The translations under genes and the position numbers were made by a program. A model generated the notes under the pieces. The model saw only the letters and a program-made list of their open reading frames with translations. It did not search any database and was not told the origin of the DNA. This document shows positions 11,971-19,866 of a DNA stretch of 23,501 nucleotides, piece by piece (within the stretch, counting starts at the first letter, position 1; each line of letters begins with the position of its first letter). Origin of the DNA: a virus. The stretch is from the IMG/VR virus record IMGVR_UViG_3300045015_000004, positions 1-23,501 of that record; one strand, 5' to 3'.

Positions 11971-12130
11971 ACACACAACACCCGAACGAACACCCACAAC
12001 CTATTGTATTCGTGCCTTCTCTCTGCTACTAAATCATTGAATATACTCCGCAATGTACAGGAATTGCATGACGTGAGCGAGGTGAGATGTTCACGTTTGG
12101 TGCATACGTGAGTCGTGCTGCATCACTTAC

Positions 12131-12178
12131 GAACACACTCCGATCATCTCCGAACACGTATTGAACGACAATGAACAC
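12131..12178. repeat. Three GAACAC boxes at exact 21-bp spacing
   Basis: GAACAC occurs at 12131-12136, 12152-12157 and 12173-12178, so the boxes are in phase on one DNA face (two helical turns). The DNA between them differs. Further GAACA-type words occur at 11932, 11960 and 11984. The gap 11905-12240 has no convincing gene; it holds this array, the terminator/attenuator and the hairpin at 12195-12242. Confidence 0.55.
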
Positions 12179-12194
12179 GACGATAAGCACTCAA

Positions 12195-12242
12195 GAGCAG
12201 TTGCCGCACACTCCGTTGTTGCGGAATGTGCGGTTGCTGCTC
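12195..12242 (-). terminator. Long imperfect hairpin overlapping the stop of the 101-aa gene
   Basis: Two 21-nt arms (12195-12215 and 12222-12242) flank a 6-nt loop TTGTTG. The inner CCGCACAxTCCG part pairs fully if one G-U pair is allowed in the leftward RNA. It overlaps the TGA of the 101-aa gene. There is no U-tract, so it may be a stability or processing structure more than a terminator. Confidence 0.5.
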
Positions 12243-12546
12243 AGAGCGTGAAGGTGGAGCTATCCATACGCTGCCACTGACGTTCGCCTCTCGTATCGCG
12301 CCACGGGAAGTCGTGCGTGGTGATGTGAGAGGCAATCATTTCGATCAGCTCCGATGCTTCGTCTTTGGAGAAGGTCTTCGACGTACGATGCTTCTGTCCG
12401 TTGCTGAACTGTGCAACGATGAAGTACCTGTCGCCCTTGATGAGCTTCTGTCCTTCGAGGCTCACCTGTTTGCCCCATGCAGTGTTGCACACACGGGGCG
12501 CAATGACATCGCTCTTATCTCCGAACATCAACTTGCCGAGTTCCAT
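12241..12546 (-). CDS. First leftward gene, function unknown (101 aa)
   Basis: The ATG giving MELGKLMFGDKSD has AAGGAG 8 nt upstream, the best start in a frame that stays open well beyond. The protein has an N-terminal beta-like part (VSLEGQKLIKGDRYFIVAQF) followed by a helix with acidic residues (SKDEASELIEMIASHI) and a Trp/Arg-rich end (FPWRDTRGERQWQRM). No family is recognised. It would be the first product of the leftward early transcript. A longer form starting near 12765 (175 aa) is possible, but its extra part overlaps several strong hairpins. Confidence 0.65.
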   Translation of the reverse strand: MELGKLMFGDKSDVIAPRVCNTAWGKQVSLEGQKLIKGDRYFIVAQFSNGQKHRTSKTFSKDEASELIEMIASHITTHDFPWRDTRGERQWQRMDSSTFTL

Positions 12547-12875
12547 CTTACTTACTCCTTTTCCAAACTCTACTGTATGGCCCAGGGAATCCGAGCCGTT
12601 CAAACAGAACGGCGAGGATGCCCATTCGCACAATGCTGAAGTTACTCCCCCGTCGATCCAAAAGCGGGGTTTATGTAAGTGGCGAGTGACTTGAGGGAGA
12701 TTGCTCCCCACCCCCAATCGCCAAACATCGATTGCGTTGCCATCACTCACTTGTATGTCACACATTATAGAGCTACGCTGATCGACATATATGTAGAGTG
12801 TAAGGTGAGGTGAGTAGAGAGATGTGTGCAGTCCGCCCGCCTGCGGCGTGCGGGGATCGTAGTCGTTTTTAGGTG
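12547..12875. other. Structured intergenic region between the two divergent blocks
   Basis: This stretch has no well-supported gene. It holds perfect or near-perfect hairpins at 12595-12613 (GCCGTTC/GAACGGC), 12648-12669 (CCCCG/CGGGG) and 12695-12708 (GGGAG/CTCCC), plus a very GC-rich patch near 12833-12855. It would form the long 5' leader of the leftward transcript and the upstream side of the rightward promoter. Confidence 0.5.
12764..12794 (-). promoter_or_regulatory. Possible leftward promoter for the early block
   Basis: A perfect TATAAT lies at 12769-12764 on the minus strand. No -35 box matches at 16-18 bp; instead a perfect palindrome ACATATATGT (12785-12794) sits there. This could be an activator-dependent promoter. 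The prediction is weak without a mapped start. Confidence 0.35.
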
Positions 12876-12903
12876 TTGACATACGAGATATTGTATGTAT
12901 AAT
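12876..12903 (+). promoter_or_regulatory. Strong rightward (late/structural) promoter with internal inverted repeat
   Basis: TTGACA (12876-12881) and TATAAT (12898-12903) are both perfect, with a 16-bp spacer; the start would be near 12910. ACATAC (12879-12884) and GTATGT (12893-12898) form a perfect inverted repeat within the promoter, as an operator would. The 8-mer TTGTATGT also occurs at 12751-12758. It would drive the whole packaging and head operon. Confidence 0.8.
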
Positions 12904-12979
12904 AAGTAACGACCACGGCACGCCAACAAGCGAAGCGAAGATTGGTGTGTCATTCGTATTACATTCGGAGGATCAACAC

Positions 12980-13435
12980 ATGACTTCGTGGAGCGGATTC
13001 TGGGGTGATACAGCGAACACTACTGGTTCGTACACTCCTATCAACAACAAGACGCCTCTTCGTCATCAGTTACGTAAGTTGTTTCGTCGTCGTGGATTGC
13101 GTGAGCTTGGCGAAGCGATTGATATGATCGCTACCGATGCGACTCCTGCTTCTACGTTGAGCGTTACTCGTTCGCAAGTTCAGGCGACTGCGCTTGCTGG
13201 CGTTATTGGTGGTGGTGGTGCTGTCACTATCGAATCGAAGGAGCAAGTTGGCAAGCTCAACTCTGTTCCGAGTGACACAGGTGCGAATACGTCACGTGCT
13301 ATCGCTGCCGCTGACGTAACAGACGCACGTAAGATTGTCGTCGGAGGTTCTGAATCTTCGTCTGCCCCCTCGACGTACGCTACTGATGCTTCTGGTAACG
13401 GTGGCGGTGGTAAGCTGAGTGGTATTGCATACTAA
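12980..13435 (+). CDS. First gene of the structural operon, function unknown (151 aa)
   Basis: I chose the ATG giving MTSWSGFWGDT, with GGAGG 8 nt upstream; a frame start 11 codons earlier lacks a site. After a basic stretch (RHQLRKLFRRRGLRELGEA) the protein becomes Ala/Ser/Thr/Gly-rich, with a glycine-rich segment (AGVIGGGGAV) and a glycine-rich C-terminus (GNGGGGKLSGIAY). No domain is recognised. Its position before the small terminase and behind the strong promoter suggests a late, abundant product, possibly virion-associated. Confidence 0.75.
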   Translation: MTSWSGFWGDTANTTGSYTPINNKTPLRHQLRKLFRRRGLRELGEAIDMIATDATPASTLSVTRSQVQATALAGVIGGGGAVTIESKEQVGKLNSVPSDTGANTSRAIAAADVTDARKIVVGGSESSSAPSTYATDASGNGGGGKLSGIAY

Positions 13436-13444
13436 GGAGTGGCA

Positions 13445-14047
13445 ATGCCTGATGGAACGAACGACGGTGTGTTGGTCCTCAACGATGGCACTAGGATTGA
13501 TCCTCTAACTGGTGCTGTCGTTGAGGAGGTCAGGGAACGCACACCGATCCCAACAATACAAGAGATCGTACATACGCAACCGGCAGTGCGAACGCTGCCG
13601 GTTGATCTTCCTGCGCCTCCAAAGCAATTCAACGCGATCTGCGTGATCGTCGGATACACATTGGCGGGTATGGATGACGCATTGATCAGCGGCATCCTCG
13701 GCATCGATGTTTCTGCTATTGCTGGTATTCGTAACAGTGACGTTTATAGAAAGGTGTTCGATCTATTCGTTAAGCAAGTTACCGACAGTGATCAGGAGTA
13801 CGTCAGAGCACAGTTCACGCAGGGCAGCAAGAACGCTGCTCGTAAGGTGATCGAACTCGTTGACAGCGACAATGAAGCAACGGCGTTCATGGCAGCGAAG
13901 GACGTACTGGATCGTAGTGGTCATCGTCCTGCCGATGTTGTTGAACATCGTCATCACATGGAAGGCGGGCTACGCATCGAAGTGATCCGCAAGGATGAGA
14001 CGCTCAAAGTTCCGACAATCGAGATGGACATAGGAGGACAGTTCTAA
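13445..14047 (+). CDS. terS: Terminase small subunit, putative (200 aa)
   Basis: The small terminase binds phage DNA and starts packaging with the large subunit. The ATG (MPDGTNDG) has GGAG 5 nt upstream. Residues 58-105 look like a DNA-binding helical region (GMDDALISGILGIDVSAIAG), and residues 124-160 (FTQGSKNAARKVIELVDSDN, then AAKDVLDRSGHRPADVVEH) have the 'A..v..l......A...iLdr.Gh' pattern often seen in small terminases. Its place two genes before the large terminase supports the call. The family was assigned by pattern and synteny, not search. Confidence 0.7.
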   Translation: MPDGTNDGVLVLNDGTRIDPLTGAVVEEVRERTPIPTIQEIVHTQPAVRTLPVDLPAPPKQFNAICVIVGYTLAGMDDALISGILGIDVSAIAGIRNSDVYRKVFDLFVKQVTDSDQEYVRAQFTQGSKNAARKVIELVDSDNEATAFMAAKDVLDRSGHRPADVVEHRHHMEGGLRIEVIRKDETLKVPTIEMDIGGQF

Positions 14048-14268
14048 TGGCAACCGTTGTGGAAGCATCAGGCAACTCTCCGATTGGTCACAGCACCGAT
14101 CAGAAGCTTCGTGACTCCAATCGAACAGGCACAGCTTCTCCGATTGGTTCACTGACGCCACAGTTCAGCGGCGAGCGTTACTACGACTCGACCAATCGCA
14201 CGACCTACATCGCTCGTGGCTTGACCAATCTCAGTTGGGTTCTGCTCTATCCTGCTGGCGGAATCTAA
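14047..14268 (+). CDS. Small protein between the terminase genes, function unknown (73 aa)
   Basis: ATG overlaps the TAA of the small terminase (TAATG), and GGAGG lies 9 nt upstream. The protein is short, Ser/Thr-rich and lacks strong helices at the start. The end (RTTYIARGLTNLSWVLLYPAGGI) contains aromatic strands. It stops directly before the ATG of the large terminase. No family is recognised. Confidence 0.7.
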   Translation: MATVVEASGNSPIGHSTDQKLRDSNRTGTASPIGSLTPQFSGERYYDSTNRTTYIARGLTNLSWVLLYPAGGI

Positions 14269-15816
14269 ATGCCAGCATACAAGTTGCATGAAGGATCGCT
14301 GACTCAGCGGTTCTTCAACAGCAGGGCAAAGATCAAAGCGTACGGCGGCGGTTTTGCCAACGGCAAGACTGCTGCTAGCGTTATTGCTGCATTGCAACTA
14401 GCTAGAGACTACCCAGGCAGCAACGGATTGATTGCTCGCTCGACGTATCCGAAGCTCAATGACACCATTCGCAAGGAGTTCTTGAAGTGGTGTCCTGTCA
14501 GTTGGATCAAGTCGTTTCCTCGTTCGCAGAACGGATCGAATACCTGCACGCTGACTAACGGCACCGAGATCAACTTCCGTTACATATCGCAGCAAGGCAA
14601 GAACACTGGCGAGGCAACGACGACCAACCTGCTCTCTGCTACTTATGACTGGGCTATCGTTGATCAGATTGAAGACCCTGGCATTGTTCACAAGGACTTT
14701 CTCGATTTGTTAGGTCGTTTGCGCGGCTCTGCACGTTACGTTGGCAAGGACCCGACGATGCCGAGCTCAGGGCCGCGTTGGTTGATCATCACAATGAATC
14801 CGTCGCGTGGTTGGGTGTACAAGAAGCTCATCCAACCGCTCCAAGCCTTCAACCGTGGCATCATTCATCAGGACTTGATCTGCGAGCGCGATGAGAGTGG
14901 CCAGATAGTCTTCGACAAGAGTGGGAATCCGAGGTTGCTCATCGAGTTGTTCGAGGGATCGACCTACGAGAACGCCGCGAACCTGGAGCCTGACTTCATA
15001 AGGACGCTCGAAGCGACGTACACTGGTCAGATGCGCGAGCGTTTCTTGCTTGGCAAGTGGGCAGCGTATGAAGGGCTCGTATATTCTGAGTTCTCTCAGG
15101 ATATCCACCTGATCAGCCACAACAGGATGCTCGATTACTGGCGCGAGTTGAACGCTACGCACAAGTCGATCACGAACATCGAAGGATTCGACTTCGGCAT
15201 TGCTGTTCCTAGCTGTTACATCTACGGATTCTGTGACGGCGATGGTAATGTGATGCTACTTGATGGGTTCTACAAGCCTGAGATGTCAATCGAAGACATA
15301 TCGGCAGAGATTCTACGCATCCGACTTGAGTACGGTACGGATGATAACAAGGTCTGGAGTGATCCTGACATCTTCCGACGCAAGACAACCACAAAGAAGA
15401 CAGTCGGCAAGTCCGTTGCAGACATGATGCACAGCGAAGGCATCTTCTGTGTTCGTGGCAACAGCGATATCACCAACGGAATCGTTAAGGTGAAGCAGTA
15501 TCTCACTCCACAACGCTTCCATCGCAATCCATTCACTAAGCAAGCTGGTGCGCCGCATTTGTACGTGTCAGAGAAGCTTGAGTTCTTTGTTGATGAGATT
15601 AACTCATACTACTGGCAGAAGGACGCCAACAGTGAACTGAGTGATCTACCTATGGACAAGGACGATCATGCTATGGATACGCTCAAGTACATGCTGTCTG
15701 AGCGCCCGACCGTAGCAGTACTCATCAATAAGCATCCGAAAATCTTCAACATGCCTACGAACTGGACCGAATCGCCTGACAAGAAAGAAGACTCACGGAG
15801 ATACCGCTATGGGTAG
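14269..15816 (+). CDS. terL: Terminase large subunit (515 aa)
   Basis: The ATPase motor and nuclease that packages DNA through the portal into proheads. The Walker A-type loop is at residues 26-34 (GGGFANGKT) and Walker B at 127-136 (DWAIVDQIED), with Asp and Glu in place. The RNase H-like nuclease domain shows the three acidic sites GFDFG (306-310), WSDPD (363-367) and DDHAMDTLKY (465-474). The length is typical. It begins directly after the TAA of the preceding gene and overlaps the next by 8 nt. All key motifs are intact. Confidence 0.95.
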   Translation: MPAYKLHEGSLTQRFFNSRAKIKAYGGGFANGKTAASVIAALQLARDYPGSNGLIARSTYPKLNDTIRKEFLKWCPVSWIKSFPRSQNGSNTCTLTNGTEINFRYISQQGKNTGEATTTNLLSATYDWAIVDQIEDPGIVHKDFLDLLGRLRGSARYVGKDPTMPSSGPRWLIITMNPSRGWVYKKLIQPLQAFNRGIIHQDLICERDESGQIVFDKSGNPRLLIELFEGSTYENAANLEPDFIRTLEATYTGQMRERFLLGKWAAYEGLVYSEFSQDIHLISHNRMLDYWRELNATHKSITNIEGFDFGIAVPSCYIYGFCDGDGNVMLLDGFYKPEMSIEDISAEILRIRLEYGTDDNKVWSDPDIFRRKTTTKKTVGKSVADMMHSEGIFCVRGNSDITNGIVKVKQYLTPQRFHRNPFTKQAGAPHLYVSEKLEFFVDEINSYYWQKDANSELSDLPMDKDDHAMDTLKYMLSERPTVAVLINKHPKIFNMPTNWTESPDKKEDSRRYRYG

Positions 15817-16624
15817 CCTGATTGAGCAACTGACCAAGCGACTTATTAGTAAGGGCGTCAAGCCAGCCGATGCTGCTAGTCTAGCTGCTGATCAGGCTGA
15901 TCGAATTGCTCAGCAAGAGCGAGACTTTGTTAAGGCTCGTCTCGCCAGAGAGCGTGCCGATGAGTTTACAGCGGTTGCGCCACGTGTTACTACTACGAAG
16001 AGTGGCAGGAAGGTTACGACTTACTACGATGATAAACCACCGGGAGTCAAAGATGAAGACGTCACTTACACAACCGGAATTGGTAAGGGCGAAATTGAAC
16101 GTGCTGAAGCTGAGGCTGCTGCACCTCGCACTCAAGTTGAGCCTACGAGTGTCAACCAAGATGTGTCAGAACTACGCGACCTGCTTACTCGAATTAGAAC
16201 AGACAAGATCGCCAAGGGAATCATTGAGCGAGTGCCTGGGATCAGGAACAAGCTGCCTGAAGGTGTCGAAGGGCCTCCTGGAGGACCACAACAGTACTAT
16301 GACGACCTGATGCAACAACAGGGATTGCCTCTTACCGAATTAAGGGCTAACAATCCCGAGCAAGATGTTATCAATGCTCTTGCTGCTGCTAAGGGAACTC
16401 AACGCAAGGAGATCGCTGCACGAGTCAAGGCTGGCGATCAGGAATTGGAGTTGACGCCGGGATCGGTTGAAGAGGCGTTGTACGAGATACTGATGCGCGA
16501 CATTCCGAAGAGAGAAGTGGCGAATCCGACTATTAACCCGTGGAAGCCGAAGCAGGCCGAGAGCACTGACAGCGTGGTCGAACGCTTCTTGCGCGGCATC
16601 CACAATGTCACCGGAGGCGATTGA
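15809..16624 (+). CDS. Unrecognised protein between terminase and portal (271 aa)
   Basis: The ATG overlaps the end of the large terminase gene by 8 nt; a GGAG lies about 9 nt upstream. Residues 1-55 are a helix rich in Ala and charged residues (SLAADQADRIAQQERDFVKA). A flexible Lys/Thr/Asp segment (TTKSGRKVTTYYDDKPPG), a helix near 120-135, a Gly/Pro linker (EGVEGPPGGPQQYY) and a helical C-terminal part ending HNVTGGD follow. There is no catalytic motif. The position suggests a virion or assembly protein, but I cannot assign it. Confidence 0.8.
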   Translation: MGSLIEQLTKRLISKGVKPADAASLAADQADRIAQQERDFVKARLARERADEFTAVAPRVTTTKSGRKVTTYYDDKPPGVKDEDVTYTTGIGKGEIERAEAEAAAPRTQVEPTSVNQDVSELRDLLTRIRTDKIAKGIIERVPGIRNKLPEGVEGPPGGPQQYYDDLMQQQGLPLTELRANNPEQDVINALAAAKGTQRKEIAARVKAGDQELELTPGSVEEALYEILMRDIPKREVANPTINPWKPKQAESTDSVVERFLRGIHNVTGGD

Positions 16625-16626
16625 TA

Positions 16627-18771
16627 ATGGCCGAAGAAGATCAAATCCCCGAAGAAGTTGAACGGGCAGTGAACGAAGCTGTAGGTGATACAGGCACTCC
16701 GCGCAAGAGTAAGCAGGGACCTGCCTATCAACTAGTCGGCAAGTCGAAGATTCCTGTCTCCAAACACCTTGGCAAGTTGTGGAAGGTTCGCAAGATCGCT
16801 GGTGAAGCGGCGATGAAGGACGACATTGCTGCGTGGGACGAAGCGATTCGTTACTACAACCACGATCAGGGCGAGCATCGCAAGGACGAAGAAGGCACCA
16901 CATCGAACAACAAGAACTCGCGCCGTCTCGGTAGGAGTTTGTCGGAGACTGAGAACATTGTCTATGCTAACGTTAACGTCATGAAGTCAGCTTTGTACGC
17001 TCGCAACCCGTCTGCTGAGTTCACATCACACAACGAAGAGGCTGAGAAGCTTGCGAACCTGCTAGAGGATATCGTCAACGCCGTCACCAGTCGCCGGGCC
17101 GCTCCTGGGATCAATCTGAAGCCCAAAGCGAAGCGTGCTATCGTCAATGCGCTGCTGACTAACAACGGCTGGCTCAAGCTTGGCTGGACGAACAAGCAGG
17201 ATAGCTCCGAACAGGCGTACATGGACCTGAAGAAGCTTGGCGAGGAGTACGCGAAGGCGAAGAACCCGAAAGAGATCGAGGAGATCGAGGGCAAACTCAG
17301 TGCGCTGGAAGAGAGTATCGACATGCTCTCGACTAGTGGACCGTATGCGTGCGTCAAATTGCCTCACGATATCATCATCGATCCCGATTCTGCCGAACCT
17401 GACTACTCTGACGCACGTTGGATGATGGAACGTGACTATCTACCGACGAACTTTCTCACAGCGCGTTATGGTAAGAAGGTAGACGACGAAGTTCGCATGA
17501 TCTTCCAGCCAACTCACGTTATGAAGATCACGAAATCGACTGATGAAGGCGGATCAGAGCATGACAACGTTGCTTTCTCGCTCTATACGTCCGGTTCTCA
17601 CACCGATTTTGGCTTCGAGGACAGCGAATCGTTCGAGCGGGCTAAGGTGACTATGTGTTGGTGGGTTTGGGATCGCATCACTCGTCGCCTGTTGCTGTTC
17701 AACAACAGCGATTGGACTTGGCCGCTGTGGGTTTGGGATGATCCGTACAATCTTGACACGTTCTTCCCGTACTACTGCCTATCTTTCCACGACAATCCTA
17801 CAGGCAAGCGCTCGAAGGGCGAAGTCTCTTACTATCTTGATCAACAAGACAGCTTGAATGAGATTGCTGATGAGAGAAAACGTGCTCGACGTTGGGCGAG
17901 ACGCAATGTGTTCTTCAACAAGAACCTCGTCTCGGCTGGTGATGTTGAAGCGGTGCTAAAAGGAGACGACGGCACTGCTAGAGGACTTGATTTGCCTGAG
18001 GGCATGAAGCTTGGAGACGTAGTTGGCTCGATTACTCCTCCGTCTATGCAATTCGAGCAGCTATTCAACAAGGACGAAGTGCTGCAAGCTGTAGATCGCA
18101 TCTCATCCGTTGGTGAAGTAATGCGTGGGGGTCAGTTCAAGACGAATACGAACACTGCTGCTGTCCAAACGAACGTGTCTGCTGCCAATCTCCGCGTCGA
18201 TGACAAGAGCGATGAGATCGAGGACTGGATTGGAGCGTTCTGTTGGGGACTTGCTCAGCTTTGCTTGCAGTACATGGACAGGGAGCAGGTTCGTATGCTC
18301 GTTGGTGATGCGAAGGCGGCGGATTGGGACAACATGAGTGCCCAACAGATTGCCAAGAGCTTGTCCATGTCTGTTGTTGGTGGTTCTACTAAGAAGCCAA
18401 CATCTCAGGCGAAGAAGGAGGAGGCTCTTGAGCTCGGTCAAGTGCTCGGTCAGTTCGTCAACGCTGCTCCTGTAGTCGTAACGACGTTGATGCTGCAAGT
18501 ATTCGAGCGTGCCTTCGATGAGATCACCATCGATGACAGAGATTGGGAAGCACTACGTAACAGCATCAGCAACCAGCAGCAGCAGACTCAAGGTGCTCCT
18601 CAACAGCCTGATGCTGCTGGACAGCAAGCGACTGGTGCCGCTCCTGACGTGCAGCAACTACTCAGTCAGATACCGCCAGAGGTGAAACAGAAAGCAATGT
18701 CTGATATCGAAGCTGGCGTTCCTGCGCAGCAAGCTATCACTTCAGCGCTGCGATCAATTACCAGACAATGA
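16627..18771 (+). CDS. Portal protein (714 aa)
   Basis: The portal is the dodecameric ring at the head vertex through which DNA enters and leaves and to which the terminase docks. I chose the ATG (MAEEDQIPEE) with GGAGG 9 nt upstream; an upstream TTG is unsupported. Support is the length (P22-type portals are about 725 aa), the position between terminase and scaffold, the acidic N-terminus, the region DWTWPLWVWDDPYNLDTFFP (near 360-380) and long helices in the second half. The C-terminus is Gln-rich (NQQQQTQGAPQQPDAAGQQ), as in extended portal barrels. No portal family was confirmed by search. Confidence 0.85.
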   Translation: MAEEDQIPEEVERAVNEAVGDTGTPRKSKQGPAYQLVGKSKIPVSKHLGKLWKVRKIAGEAAMKDDIAAWDEAIRYYNHDQGEHRKDEEGTTSNNKNSRRLGRSLSETENIVYANVNVMKSALYARNPSAEFTSHNEEAEKLANLLEDIVNAVTSRRAAPGINLKPKAKRAIVNALLTNNGWLKLGWTNKQDSSEQAYMDLKKLGEEYAKAKNPKEIEEIEGKLSALEESIDMLSTSGPYACVKLPHDIIIDPDSAEPDYSDARWMMERDYLPTNFLTARYGKKVDDEVRMIFQPTHVMKITKSTDEGGSEHDNVAFSLYTSGSHTDFGFEDSESFERAKVTMCWWVWDRITRRLLLFNNSDWTWPLWVWDDPYNLDTFFPYYCLSFHDNPTGKRSKGEVSYYLDQQDSLNEIADERKRARRWARRNVFFNKNLVSAGDVEAVLKGDDGTARGLDLPEGMKLGDVVGSITPPSMQFEQLFNKDEVLQAVDRISSVGEVMRGGQFKTNTNTAAVQTNVSAANLRVDDKSDEIEDWIGAFCWGLAQLCLQYMDREQVRMLVGDAKAADWDNMSAQQIAKSLSMSVVGGSTKKPTSQAKKEEALELGQVLGQFVNAAPVVVTTLMLQVFERAFDEITIDDRDWEALRNSISNQQQQTQGAPQQPDAAGQQATGAAPDVQQLLSQIPPEVKQKAMSDIEAGVPAQQAITSALRSITRQ

Positions 18772-18784
18772 AGGGTGAACTACA

Positions 18785-19855
18785 ATGGACTCCAAGACAA
18801 CCGAAGACGAGATCATGAGTGGACTCAATGAGGCTGGTGAAAGCAACAACGCTGACACCGGAACTGATGATACTACCACCACAACCAATGACAGTAACGA
18901 CGCTGGCACTGGTACGGACAAGCCTGCTCCTCAGTCAGGAGATGATAAGAAGGCCGACTCAATCGAACGAACGATTGAGAGGATGACTGGCGAAGACAAC
19001 AAAGGACAACCCAAGGACTCGAAAGGCACAGGCACGCAGCAGCAAGACAAGAGGGCAGCGCAACACAAGCCACAGGACCTTGTCGATGAGAGAGGTCAAG
19101 TGATCGCCACTGGTGGCCGTGAGCGTCGCTTCTATGAGACTGCTCAACGAGAGCGTGCTCGTGCAGACAACCTCGACGGCCAGTTGAGGCAAGCCAACGC
19201 GCGTATCGATGCGTTCGAGAAAGCAAACGCGATTGGCACACAGCTTAACTTGACGCCGCAAGAGGTAGTGACAGGCGCTAACTTGATGGCAGCGCTGAAA
19301 CGTGATCCCGTCCAGGCCGCACAATATATATTGACACAAGTGCGTGCAGCAGGGCATAATGTAGACGACATTGCGGGTGGCGCTACAGATATGGGTGCCA
19401 TTCGCAATATGATTGCTGAGTTGATTGCTCCTCTGACTAGCGAGCACAAAGCACGCGAAGTAGAGGTAGCGGCCCGTCGAGAAGCAAGCGATATCTACAA
19501 TGGCTTCGTCGCTCGCTATCCTGATGCGAAGATACACGACGCTTCGATTGCCCGGCTTCTCGCTAACGATTCCAGTCTCTCACCGGAAGCTGCGTATTTC
19601 AAACTCAAGTCGTTCTACTTAGAACGGGGTTTGGATTTCAACAAGCCCCTTGATGTGTTGCAGAAAGAGATCGATGCTAAGAGAGCATCGGAGCAACAGC
19701 AGCAAGGTGAGCGGGGCGATTCGATCCCTGCTGGTGGTAGAGCGGCCTCAACCGTGATTGCTAACCAAGATGCCTCGTTTGATGCAAACGCTCAAACGAG
19801 TGACATTGTTAAGGCGGCAATGCGCGAGGCTGGCATGAACGTTAGCAACATCTAA
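18785..19855 (+). CDS. Scaffolding protein, putative (356 aa)
   Basis: Scaffolding proteins guide coat assembly and leave the prohead. The first 60 residues are low-complexity and acidic (GESNNADTGTDDTTTTTND). Residues 100-160 are charged helix (RFYETAQRERARADNLDGQL). The middle is Ala-rich and helical, and the end is Ser/Gln-rich with a short helix (IVKAAMREAGMNVSNI). Its position immediately before the coat gene supports the role. The start is the ATG with AAGGG upstream. The assignment is from synteny and composition. Confidence 0.8.
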   Translation: MDSKTTEDEIMSGLNEAGESNNADTGTDDTTTTTNDSNDAGTGTDKPAPQSGDDKKADSIERTIERMTGEDNKGQPKDSKGTGTQQQDKRAAQHKPQDLVDERGQVIATGGRERRFYETAQRERARADNLDGQLRQANARIDAFEKANAIGTQLNLTPQEVVTGANLMAALKRDPVQAAQYILTQVRAAGHNVDDIAGGATDMGAIRNMIAELIAPLTSEHKAREVEVAARREASDIYNGFVARYPDAKIHDASIARLLANDSSLSPEAAYFKLKSFYLERGLDFNKPLDVLQKEIDAKRASEQQQQGERGDSIPAGGRAASTVIANQDASFDANAQTSDIVKAAMREAGMNVSNI

Positions 19856-19866
19856 GGAGAAGCCAA

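Noticed and set aside
11964-11996. Plus-strand TTGACA after the attenuator as a promoter
   Set aside because: The 17 bp downstream region is C/A-rich without a -10 box, and no plus-strand gene follows before 12980.
12001-12130. tRNA, integrase attachment site or origin core in the gap
   Set aside because: I found no cloverleaf, no integrase gene in the window and no direct repeats marking an attachment core. Only the GAACAC array nearby suggests an origin or operator.
16340-16903. 187-codon minus-strand open frame
   Set aside because: It is antisense to the end of the 271-aa gene and the start of the portal gene. It is Cys/Arg/Ser-rich and has no support.
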